Shown one piece after another: positions 56,362 through 63,836 of a stretch of DNA of 64,000 bases. Source of the stretch: Occultella gossypii (lineage in GTDB: Bacteria; Actinomycetota; Actinomycetes; Actinomycetales; Beutenbergiaceae); contig NZ_JAGSHT010000018.1 in NCBI RefSeq assembly GCF_019947135.1, positions 124,001-188,000 of the forward strand, in the 5' to 3' direction. The notes under the pieces are model-generated. The model had not been told where the DNA came from and searched no databases. It saw only the letters and a list, made by a program, of their open reading frames with translations. A program made the position numbers and the translations under genes. Position 1 is the first letter of the stretch, and every line of letters starts with the position of its first letter.

Positions 56362-58007
56362 CGCGAACCCCCGCCGTCCGCCGCGCGCGCCCCGGGCAGG
56401 TTCGCGAGGGCTTTACGACCCCGCTCGACGGCGTCGGCCGCCTTGGTCGAGTCGGCGCCACCCGCGTACAGGTCGGCCAGGGCGGCCGCGACCTCGCCGG
56501 CGAACACCGGCGCAGCGAAGGACGTACCGCTCCAGGTGGCGAACCCGGACGCGAAGTCGTCGGGGTCGATGCTGGCCCTGGTCCTGCCCTCGTGGGCCAA
56601 CGACGCCACCGGGTTCAGCGAGGTGTTGATCGTGGTCGGGAAGGTGCTGACCAGCCCGGCCCCGACCCGGCGGTGCAGCACCCAGGGGCCCTCGTTCGAG
56701 AAGAGTGCAACCGTGCTGCCGTTCGGGTTCAGGGCACCGACGGCCTGCAGCGGTAGCGCCTCCGGTGCCGTGCGCGGGGGGCCGCCCGGGTAGTCGGCGA
56801 ACGCGGCGGGGAACATCTCCCGGGTGGTGGCGTCGTTGCCCGAGGCCGCCACGACCGTCACGCCGAGGGCTCCGAGCGCCTTCAGCGGCAGCCACAGGAG
56901 CGGGTCGAAAGCGAGGTCCGCCGGCTGCTCGTGGTAATAGCCGAGAGACAGGGACAACACGTCGACGGGCGGCATCTCCGGGTCGCCGGCCGCCATGGCG
57001 ACCACCTGCCACAGCACCAGCCGGCGCAGCGAGCGCACCAGCTGGGACTCGGCCACCACGCCGTCGCCCCGGAACACCCGGACCGAGAGGATCCGCGCAT
57101 CCGCGGACTGTTGGCGGATCAGCCCGGCGATGAAGGTGCCGTGCCCGGCGTCCGCCTCGAGCCCGCCGACGAGCGGGTTCGCGGTGCCGGTCTCCTCGGT
57201 GTCCGGCACGAGCCGGGGCAGACCGAGGGGCAGACCGAGGACCTCGGGGTCGCGGATGACGACGTCCGAGCCGAGCCAGGGGTGCTCGCCGACCCCGGTG
57301 TCGAGCACGGCCACGACCGGCCGGCGCACCTTCGGATCGTTGCGCGGTGCGGGCTCGGGACCGAGCCAGGCCACCGGCTGGCGTCCGCCGGAACCCGGCA
57401 TCGCATAGGTCGAGAGCCCGTTGTTGGAGTGGGGGATCGTGTAGGGCGTGCCGCCGCCGCTGGAGGAGATGTCGTGCGGCGCGCCGCCGGCGACGTGCGG
57501 GATCGTATAGGGCGTGCCGCCGATGTCCGTCGCGGAGAACACGAGGTGGTCCAGTGACACCTCATCGGCGCGGCCGGTCGCGGCCCGGTACGCCTGCACC
57601 AGGCGCCACGCGTCCACGGGTTCCGCGGGGGCGGCAGGGTCCAGTCGGACCACCCGGGCGCTCTCCACCCAGTTCTCCTCGATCAGGCCGCGCTCCTCGG
57701 GCCCGAACTCGGGCCGGCCGAGGAACTCACGTTCGGCCCTCGCCTCGTCGTCCTCGACCAGGCCGAGGCCCAGCTCCCTGGCGATGCTGCCAAGGGCCTT
57801 CAGGGCCCCCTCGACGGCGCCGCCGCGGATCAGGACCGAGTCCACCGAGTAGACGGTCGGGTGCAGGGCCACCTCCTCGGCTCGCTGGACCGCGCTGGAG
57901 GGGTCCAGGACGCGGGCACGGTAGCGCTCCCAGGATGCGTTCGGCAGACCGATCGGTGGTTCCGATACCAGCGGAACGTTGGCCTCGCCTGGGGTGTTCT
58001 GACTCAC
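56358..58007 (-). CDS. Intracellular S8 subtilisin-like protease
   Basis: 549 residues from a GTG with AGGAG upstream. Complete triad: Asp236 (VAVLDTGVGEHPW), His289 (AGHGTFIAGL), Ser496 (WSGTSFAAPVFAG), and oxyanion Asn in AASGNDATT. No signal peptide or anchor. The N-terminal 150 residues match no family I know. Before the protease domain, residues about 160-205 repeat GGTPYTIPH twice with APHDIS between, resembling a processing site or recognition linker. First gene of the operon with the ECF sigma factor and the CHAT protease. Confidence 0.87.
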   Translation of the reverse strand: MSQNTPGEANVPLVSEPPIGLPNASWERYRARVLDPSSAVQRAEEVALHPTVYSVDSVLIRGGAVEGALKALGSIARELGLGLVEDDEARAEREFLGRPEFGPEERGLIEENWVESARVVRLDPAAPAEPVDAWRLVQAYRAATGRADEVSLDHLVFSATDIGGTPYTIPHVAGGAPHDISSSGGGTPYTIPHSNNGLSTYAMPGSGGRQPVAWLGPEPAPRNDPKVRRPVVAVLDTGVGEHPWLGSDVVIRDPEVLGLPLGLPRLVPDTEETGTANPLVGGLEADAGHGTFIAGLIRQQSADARILSVRVFRGDGVVAESQLVRSLRRLVLWQVVAMAAGDPEMPPVDVLSLSLGYYHEQPADLAFDPLLWLPLKALGALGVTVVAASGNDATTREMFPAAFADYPGGPPRTAPEALPLQAVGALNPNGSTVALFSNEGPWVLHRRVGAGLVSTFPTTINTSLNPVASLAHEGRTRASIDPDDFASGFATWSGTSFAAPVFAGEVAAALADLYAGGADSTKAADAVERGRKALANLPGARAADGGGSR

Positions 58008-58161
58008 GTCCTTGTTCTCCTGTTGTTTCGACGGGCGGTGCGACGGGCAGGGTCTTCCGCGGTCCGGGGACGCTCGCAGTTCGAGCCTAGTGCGGCACCG
58101 GGTGGCCGACCAGGGTCTGAGCGGGCTCTGGACCTTCATGGCCGAAGAGGTGCACCACGGT

Positions 58162-58242
58162 GTCCTGATACACGTCGTCGGGCATGGATCTTCCGGGATC
58201 GAGGCGCCCGAGGGGTGTTGCCGGAAGGGTGTGTATCAGGAC
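58162..58242. promoter_or_regulatory. Shared divergent element, 12-bp perfect inverted repeat
   Basis: GTCCTGATACAC (58162-58173) and GTGTATCAGGAC (58231-58242) are exact reverse complements 57 bases apart. Read outward, each gives GTGTATCAGGAC then two bases then CG, so both divergent operons (subtilase-sigma-CHAT and HopA1-LanC) carry the same element in the same orientation toward the gene. Probably a promoter for the locus sigma factor or a common operator. Confidence 0.65.
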
Positions 58243-58301
58243 CACGTCGCGTGCCTCATCGCTAGGCATCGGTCCCACCCGGGGCCCGAGGGGAGCACGC
58301 G

Positions 58302-59237
58302 ATGCACACCACGGACGTGATGCCGCGGACCACCGCTGCGGACGAGGTCGAGGCTGCCATCACGCTGGTCCGCCGGACGCTGATCCTCGGCCGGGTGCGC
58401 AGCGCCGCCGAGCTCACCGGGCAGCTGCTCCGGGACTGGTACGCGCCGGCGACCCCCGTCCCGCCGGCCGATCCCGCGGAGTCTCCGTTGGCCGGTCTGC
58501 TGCGCGTCGCACACGCGGGCTTCGAGCGGTGGGAGACGTCCAGCGGATGGCGCACGACGTCCGCCGGCCATGCCTGGCGGCACGCCGAGGGCGGCCGGCC
58601 CCGGACCACCGTCGCCGCGAACATCGTGGGTGCTGGTGCCCACGACGACCTGGCGCCCACCGACCGGGTCGAGATACGCGAGCTGGCAACCCGGGCCGCG
58701 GGCGGGCGCTGGCGCACCTGGGGGTCCGGCTGGGTGCCCCGGCTGCAGGGCTCGGGCACGAACCTGCTCCGGATCCACCTGAACTGCCCGGCGGACAACC
58801 TGCCCGAACTGGTGCGGGCCGTCACCCTCCGCACGAGCACCTGGGACGAGCCGTGGGCCCTGGACGCCCCGACCGACCGGTCGGCGACCGCACGTCCGGA
58901 CGCCACCCACCTGATCCTCCCGGTCGGCGCGTTCATGCGTGGCACCGACCTCCTCCGCGAACTCGTGGACGTCCTCACCCCGTTGCTCCGGCCGGCCGTA
59001 CCGGCGCTGACGCTGCGGCTCGGCCCCGGCGTCGGCGTCGGCCAGTCGGCGGCCACCGGACCCACGTTCGGCGAACTCCGCTGCCACCTCCTGGCGCAGA
59101 CGCTCATGGCTGACCCGTTCCCGCCCACCGCGGAACTCACCCGACGCACACGAACCGCGTTCGCCCGTGAGGGCATCGACGCCCGCCGGCCCCACCGGGT
59201 CCGGGACACCCAGGATTGGGATGCACCATGGCTGTGA
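58302..59237 (+). CDS. HopA1-like (T3SS_HopA1 family) protein
   Basis: 311 residues. The C-terminal half fits the HopA1 pattern: NLLRIHLNCPADNLPELVRAVTLR, HLILPVGAFMRG, PALTLRLGPGVGVGQSAATGPTFGELRCHLLAQTL. The family was named from a Pseudomonas effector but is widespread in actinobacterial RiPP clusters, for example LxmY in class V lanthipeptides. No type III secretion here. Overlaps the LanC-like gene by 10 bases. GAGGGGAG upstream of the ATG. Confidence 0.75.
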   Translation: MHTTDVMPRTTAADEVEAAITLVRRTLILGRVRSAAELTGQLLRDWYAPATPVPPADPAESPLAGLLRVAHAGFERWETSSGWRTTSAGHAWRHAEGGRPRTTVAANIVGAGAHDDLAPTDRVEIRELATRAAGGRWRTWGSGWVPRLQGSGTNLLRIHLNCPADNLPELVRAVTLRTSTWDEPWALDAPTDRSATARPDATHLILPVGAFMRGTDLLRELVDVLTPLLRPAVPALTLRLGPGVGVGQSAATGPTFGELRCHLLAQTLMADPFPPTAELTRRTRTAFAREGIDARRPHRVRDTQDWDAPWL

Positions 59238-60442
59238 CAGCACTCGCCGAACCGGACCTGCTGGCCTACGCCGGCGATCTCGCGGACGAACTCCACGCCG
59301 GCGTGGTGCGCGGCGGCACCGGGCCGACCTGGCGCGATCGCTCGTCCCGGGGGCGCACCGGCCGCGGCCGCTCGCCGCACGCCGTCGAGGACGGTGACGC
59401 CGGGATCGCCTGGGCGCTGGCCGAGCTCGGCCGCACACTCGACCGGTCCGAACTGCTCGACCTGGCCGTGGACGCCTCGAACCGCACCCTGGACGGCGCG
59501 GTCCGGGGTGGTGGACCGGGCCTGCTCACCGGTCTTGCCGGCGTCGCCTGCGCCGCCCACCGGATCGGGTCGGCCGCGGCCTCCCCCGAGCTGCGGCAGC
59601 GGGCCCGCCGAGCCGTGGCCTCCGTACGGACCGATGTGCGGCGGCACGACCTCGCCGCGGGCACGGCCGGGCACCTGCTCGGACTGCTGGTCTGCGAGGC
59701 CCCGGCCGCCGCCGTCTCGGCGGCCACCCGCCGGTTGCGTGCCGCAGCCCGACACCTGAGCGTGGACACCGTCTGCTGGCCGGACGCCGACGGTCGGGCG
59801 CGGACCGGACTCGCCCACGGGACCTCCGGCGTCATCCTCGCCCTGGCCGAGGCGGCCGCCCGCCACCCCGTGCTGGCCACCGACCTGGTGCCGCTCATCG
59901 ACGGGGGCCTGCGCTGGGAGTCGGCCTGGTTCGAGCCGGAGACCGACGCCTGGGCCACGTCCGGGTCAGGACCGTCGGGCGGGTCGGCAGGACCCGGCGA
60001 GCGCGACGCGCAGGCGGCCGGCGACCCGTGGACCGGGCCGGTGGGCATCGGGCTGACCCGCTTGCGCCTGCTCGCCCTGCGCGATCAGGGACTCGACCTG
60101 GCAACGCCACGGACCAACCTGGTGGCCGACGTCCACGCCGCGGTGCGCGCGGGCACCCGCGCCGCGCGGGCCACCACGGACTTGAGCCTCGGCCGCGGCG
60201 CCGCAGGCACCTGGGACCTGCTCGCCTCGACCGCAGTCGGTCTGGACGCTCAGGAATACCGCAGCGCCGCCGTCGACCTGGCGCACGAGGCCCTCGCCGC
60301 GCACGACGCTGCGGCACCGGACCAGGGGGACGACGGCGGCCCCGGTCTGCTCTCCGGCATCGCCGGTACCGCGCTCGCTCTCACCGCAGTGGCAACCCCT
60401 CGGGCCGGCTCCGCGAGCCGCCTGTTCCTCGCGGGGAGGTGA
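59228..60442 (+). CDS. LanC-like protein lacking zinc ligands
   Basis: 404 residues. Alpha-toroid repeats with GLLTGLAGVACA, GLAHGTSGVILALAEAA and GLLSGIAGTALAL, typical of LanC. The zinc-binding Cys of the WCxG motif is Thr here (DPWTGPVGIGL, about residue 267), and the Cys-His pair of LCHG is Leu-Gly (DLSLGRGAAG, about 319). It cannot bind zinc as NisC does, so lanthionine cyclase activity is unlikely. A binding or scaffold role is more plausible. No LanA-like peptide was found beside it. Confidence 0.72.
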   Translation: MAVTALAEPDLLAYAGDLADELHAGVVRGGTGPTWRDRSSRGRTGRGRSPHAVEDGDAGIAWALAELGRTLDRSELLDLAVDASNRTLDGAVRGGGPGLLTGLAGVACAAHRIGSAAASPELRQRARRAVASVRTDVRRHDLAAGTAGHLLGLLVCEAPAAAVSAATRRLRAAARHLSVDTVCWPDADGRARTGLAHGTSGVILALAEAAARHPVLATDLVPLIDGGLRWESAWFEPETDAWATSGSGPSGGSAGPGERDAQAAGDPWTGPVGIGLTRLRLLALRDQGLDLATPRTNLVADVHAAVRAGTRAARATTDLSLGRGAAGTWDLLASTAVGLDAQEYRSAAVDLAHEALAAHDAAAPDQGDDGGPGLLSGIAGTALALTAVATPRAGSASRLFLAGR

Positions 60443-60642
60443 GTGCCGTGGCCGCTGGACACCGACGTCGTCCGGTCCGACGAACCCCGCGTCCGCGCGC
60501 GTGAGGGTCCGGTTGCGCGCACGCGACCGGTCACACTCCGTCAACACCGCGGCGCCGTCTCGGGGTGCGCCCGCTGCCGAACCGGACCAGAATCGGGGCC
60601 GACCGGGCGATTGCCCGGCTCGGCGATCGGGAGGGCAGGCTC

Positions 60643-60822
60643 ATGGGTTTCGACGAGTTGAGGAAGAAGGCCAGCGAGTTGCTCGGCAACGAGGAGCAGA
60701 CGGACAACGCCCTCGACCAGGCAGCGAACTTCGCCAACGAGAGGACCGGCGGCAAGTACGACGACAAGATCCAGCAGGGGCGTGACTTCGCGGACGGCAA
60801 GGTCGGCGACGAGAACGCCTGA
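60643..60822 (+). CDS. MT0933/Rv0909-like antitoxin family protein
   Basis: 59 residues: GFDELRKKASELLGNEEQTDNALDQAANFANERTGGKYDDKIQQGRDFADGKVG fits the short, charged helical proteins annotated as MT0933-like antitoxins. In M. tuberculosis Rv0909 pairs with Rv0910; no toxin partner is adjacent here, so it may be a stress protein. GGGAGG about 9 bases before ATG. A small hairpin CCGGGC-GATT-GCCCGG (60604-60619) lies upstream. Confidence 0.72.
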   Translation: MGFDELRKKASELLGNEEQTDNALDQAANFANERTGGKYDDKIQQGRDFADGKVGDENA

Positions 60823-60932
60823 CCGCTGGTCCGAACGACGGTCGGTCCCGGACGGGGCCGGCCGTTGTGCTGTGTGATCCCGGCCCGGGCGGATCCCGCG
60901 CGGAAGTCGGTCCGCGGTGGCAGGATCCACGC

Positions 60933-61340
60933 ATGGCCGAGTTGAAGACCCGCCCCGGTCCGGGTGACGTGAATGCGTTCATCGCGTCCGTGCCGGATCC
61001 CGTCCGCCGCGCCGACGCCGAGCGTCTCGTCGAGCTGATGCGCTCGGTCAGCGGCACCGAGCCCGTGCTCTGGGGCCCCAGCATCATCGGCTTCGGCGAG
61101 CGCCACCTCGTCTATTCCAGCGGGCGGGAGATCGACTACTTCGAGGTCGGCTTCTCCCCTCGGAAGGCGGCCACCACCCTCTACCTGGACGCGGTCCTGG
61201 ACTCGTCCGCGGACCTGCTCGCCGAGCTCGGCCCGCACAGCACCGGCAAGGGCTGCCTGTACATCAAGCGGTTGGCGGAGGTGGACGGTGACGTGTTGCG
61301 CCAACTGCTGGAGGAGGCAGTGCGGGCCGCCCGCGGATGA
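60933..61340 (+). CDS. DUF1801 protein
   Basis: 135 residues. PVRRADAERLVELMRSVSGTEPVLWGPSIIGFG and TGKGCLYIKRLAEVDGDVLRQLL are characteristic of DUF1801 (YdhG/YjbR-like fold). CAGGAT (60921-60926) six bases before ATG, so likely leaderless. Function unknown. Confidence 0.85.
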   Translation: MAELKTRPGPGDVNAFIASVPDPVRRADAERLVELMRSVSGTEPVLWGPSIIGFGERHLVYSSGREIDYFEVGFSPRKAATTLYLDAVLDSSADLLAELGPHSTGKGCLYIKRLAEVDGDVLRQLLEEAVRAARG

Positions 61341-61365
61341 GGGCCCCGGGGGTGGTGCGCCGCGG

Positions 61366-61809
61366 TCAGCCCAACTGCCCGCGCACGGCCCCGCCGGGGA
61401 ACAGGACGTTGTGCACGTTGACGTAGTAGTCCTCGGGATGCTGGACGAGATCCTTCGCCAGCTCGCGTGAGACGTCCGCGCAGCCCGAGGAGGATCCGTC
61501 GGTGGGCGCCGCCAGCGGCACCACCACCGGTCCCGGTACGTCCGTGCCCGCCACGTGGATGTGCGCGGCCGTGGCGGCATCGATGTTCTCGACGGAGAGC
61601 GTGTAGCAGACCCGGCCCTGGCCCGGGTTGACCTGGAAGGATGCCATGCCCGTACCGTCGGGGTCGCCGGGACCGGGCCGCTCGGCCGCACCGGTCAGCT
61701 CCACCAGGATCGGGCGCCCACCGTCGGCCGCGACAGCTGGGAAGGCGAACGCGATCGTGGACGCGCCGAGGGCGGCCACGGACAGGAGAGAGACGAGTTG
61801 ACGCTTCAT
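61366..61809 (-). CDS. Secreted CHRD-domain protein
   Basis: 147 residues. Signal peptide MKRQLVSLLSVAALGASTIAFAFPAVAA. The CHRD domain follows: GTGMASFQVNPGQGRVCYTLSVENIDAATAAHIHVAG and VHNVLFPGGAVRGQLG, with two Cys for a disulfide. Likely a small extracellular beta-rich protein of unknown role. Confidence 0.85.
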   Translation of the reverse strand: MKRQLVSLLSVAALGASTIAFAFPAVAADGGRPILVELTGAAERPGPGDPDGTGMASFQVNPGQGRVCYTLSVENIDAATAAHIHVAGTDVPGPVVVPLAAPTDGSSSGCADVSRELAKDLVQHPEDYYVNVHNVLFPGGAVRGQLG

Positions 61810-61943
61810 GGCGCACCTCACGGGAAGTTCCAGACCACTCTGTCGTCCTCCAGGGTACGCCGGGCCCGCCCACTGTGACAGCGGTCGCGAGGCCCAGGGA
61901 AATCTGCTCGCGTCCACGGGTCGGTGCGGCCTAGGGTGGGTCC

Positions 61944-61997
61944 ATGCGCCAGGCACAGCTCACCACGACGCCGGAGACTCTCCGGATCGTCGCGTAG
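61944..61997 (+). CDS. Threonine-rich leader peptide
   Basis: 17 residues, MRQAQLTTTPETLRIVA, with four Thr codons, three in a row. TAGGGT (61932-61937) lies six bases before the ATG, so the mRNA would begin at this codon. Its stop is 13 bases before an intrinsic terminator, which is followed by a threonyl-tRNA synthetase-like gene. This is the layout of a transcription attenuator sensing charged tRNA-Thr. A hairpin CCGGAG-ACT-CTCCGG (61971-61985) inside the coding part may be the alternative structure. Confidence 0.65.
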   Translation: MRQAQLTTTPETLRIVA

Positions 61998-62010
61998 CCG
62001 TCAGCGCACC

Positions 62011-62036
62011 AGCCCCGGGGAGAACACCCCGGGGCT
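62011..62036 (+). terminator. Attenuator terminator before thrS-like gene
   Basis: 10-bp perfect stem AGCCCCGGGG, loop AGAACA, followed by TTCTCGTT. Located between the leader peptide and the gene it would control. Confidence 0.75.
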
Positions 62037-62078
62037 TTCTCGTTCCGTGGGCGCTCCCCAACCCACGAAGGAGACAGC

Positions 62079-63353
62079 ATGTCGCACGACCACCGCGTCC
62101 TCGGACGCCGGCTCGACCTGTTCGACACCACCCCCGCCGTCGGCGCCGGGCTCCCGCTCTGGCTGCCGGACGGCGCCGTGATCCGCGGCGAGCTGGAGGC
62201 GTTCGCCCTGGAGGAGGCGCTCGCCTCCGGGTGCCGGCGCATCTACACCCCGGTGCTCGCCAAACGTGAGCTGTTCGAACGGTCCGGGCACTGGGGCAAG
62301 TTCTCCGCCGACATGTTCCCGGAGATGATCGTGGGTGGCGAGAGCTTCGTGCTGCGGCCCGCGAACTGCCCCCACCACGCCCAGGTGTTCGCCGCCCGGG
62401 AACACAGCTACCGGGACCTGCCGGTGGGCTACGCCGAGCTCGGCTCAATGTTCCGCAGCGAGCTGTCCGGCGTGCTCGGTGGGCTCAGCCGGGTGCGCCA
62501 GATCAACCTCGACGACGCGCACGTGTTCGCCCGGCCCGATCAGGTGGGCGAACAGGTACGGGTGGCGCTGGCGGCGATCCGGCGCTGCTACGACGTCCTC
62601 GGCATCGAGATCGACCACCTGCGCATGTCCGTGCGCGGGCCGGCCGGCGCCTACCTCGGTGACGATGCGCAGTGGGAGCGTGCCGAGGCCCAGCTGCGTG
62701 AGGCCCTGGACGCGGAGGGCCTGGAGTACGAGGTCGGCATCGGGGAGGCCGCGTTCTACGGCCCGAAGGTCGACGTCCAGGTCCGCGACGCAGCCGGGCG
62801 GGAGGAGACCCTCTCCACCGTGCAGGTGGACCACAACCTCCCGGAACGCTTCGACCTGACCTACATCGGGCCGGACGGTCGCAAGCACCGCCCGGTGCTG
62901 ATCCACCGCGGTCTGCTCAGCTCGATGGAGCGGATGACCGCGCTGCTGCTGGAACGGCATGACGGTCGCCTGCCCACCTGGCTGGCTCCGGTCCAGGTGC
63001 GCCTGTTGCCGGTCGCCGAACACGCCCACGGGCCGGCTGCGGCGCGCGTGATGGACCGGATGCGAAACGCCGGGATCCGGGCCGAGGTCTCCCTGGCCTC
63101 CTCCCTCGGTGCGCGTATCCGCGCCGCCCGGGAACGCCGCGAGCCCTACCTCGCAGTGCTCGGCGACAGCGAGGTGGCGGCCGACTCCCTGACCGTCACC
63201 GCACCGGGATCCGGTGCTCGCACCACCCTCGGGGTGGCGGCGTTCATCGCGTCCGTGACAGCGGAGATCGGCCGGCGGTCACCGGCGGCGGCCATGGACG
63301 CGGAGTGGATGGTTCCCCATCACGAGGGCGCCCGGACCGAGTCTCACAACTGA
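62079..63353 (+). CDS. Truncated threonyl-tRNA synthetase-like protein (no editing domain)
   Basis: 424 residues. Starts directly at the class II catalytic core: GAVIRGELEAFALEEALASGCRRIYTPVLAKRELFERSGHWGKF. RPANCPHHAQVF contains the zinc Cys97; YAELGSMFRSELSGVLGGLSRVRQINLDDAHVF is motif 2; FYGPKVDVQV and PVLIHRGLLSSMERM complete the site. A C-terminal anticodon-binding domain follows (about 305-400). The N-terminal TGS and editing domains of full ThrS (about 640 residues) are absent. A second, regulated copy is likely, perhaps for inhibitor resistance. Ends 10 bases inside the convergent DUF779 gene. Confidence 0.88.
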   Translation: MSHDHRVLGRRLDLFDTTPAVGAGLPLWLPDGAVIRGELEAFALEEALASGCRRIYTPVLAKRELFERSGHWGKFSADMFPEMIVGGESFVLRPANCPHHAQVFAAREHSYRDLPVGYAELGSMFRSELSGVLGGLSRVRQINLDDAHVFARPDQVGEQVRVALAAIRRCYDVLGIEIDHLRMSVRGPAGAYLGDDAQWERAEAQLREALDAEGLEYEVGIGEAAFYGPKVDVQVRDAAGREETLSTVQVDHNLPERFDLTYIGPDGRKHRPVLIHRGLLSSMERMTALLLERHDGRLPTWLAPVQVRLLPVAEHAHGPAAARVMDRMRNAGIRAEVSLASSLGARIRAARERREPYLAVLGDSEVAADSLTVTAPGSGARTTLGVAAFIASVTAEIGRRSPAAAMDAEWMVPHHEGARTESHN

Positions 63354-63751
63354 GCGGCCTCGAGCCGCTCCAGCTCGTCGTCGGTGAGCAGCCGGGACCG
63401 GATCAGGAACCGCACGCCCTCGGGGGCTTCGAGCGAGAAGCCCGCGCCGCGCCCGGGGACGACGTCGATGGTCAGGTGGGTGTGCTTCCAGTAGTCGAAC
63501 TGGAACCGGCTCATCCACACCGGGACGGTGAATTCGCCGTCCGGGGCGGTCACGGTGAGGTCGCCGAGGCGCACGTCGGCGTCGGAGGTGATGAAGTCGC
63601 CATCGGCGAAGCACATCGGGGAGGACCCGTCGCAGCACCCGCCGGACTGGTGGAACATCAACTCGCCGTGGCGTCGGCGCAGGGACGTGAGCAACTCGCC
63701 GGCCGCGGGGGTCAGGGCCACCCGTTCGGCGGGCCCGGTCGTCTCGGTCAT
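63344..63751 (-). CDS. DUF779 protein
   Basis: 135 residues. MFHQSGGCCDGSSPMCF with three Cys is the DUF779 hallmark, followed by VWMSRFQFDYWKHTHLTIDVVPGRGAGFSLE. The family is almost always beside acetaldehyde or related aldehyde dehydrogenases, as here. Role unknown, possibly metal-linked. Confidence 0.9.
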   Translation of the reverse strand: MTETTGPAERVALTPAAGELLTSLRRRHGELMFHQSGGCCDGSSPMCFADGDFITSDADVRLGDLTVTAPDGEFTVPVWMSRFQFDYWKHTHLTIDVVPGRGAGFSLEAPEGVRFLIRSRLLTDDELERLEAAQL

Positions 63752-63783
63752 CGACGCCTCTCCTTGGATGCGAGCCGTCCGGA

Positions 63784-63809
63784 CACCGGTGGGGACGGGA
63801 CCACCGGTG
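63784..63809 (-). terminator. Hairpin between aldehyde dehydrogenase and DUF779
   Basis: CACCGGTGG pairs with CCACCGGTG across 8 bases. It may limit read-through into DUF779 or stabilise the upstream mRNA. Confidence 0.45.
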
Positions 63810-63836
63810 CCCGGACGTGGGGCGCAGCGGGTCCGC

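Noticed and set aside
58012..58320. 102-codon Cys/His-containing ORF as a RiPP precursor for the HopA1/LanC pair
   Set aside because: No ribosome site, it covers both arms of the shared regulatory repeat, and it runs into the HopA1 start; no leader/core pattern.
60443..60661. GTG-started ORF after the LanC-like gene as a small third member
   Set aside because: It has GGAGG upstream but overlaps the next gene, and its sequence is Arg-rich with no conserved pattern. Left out as unsupported.
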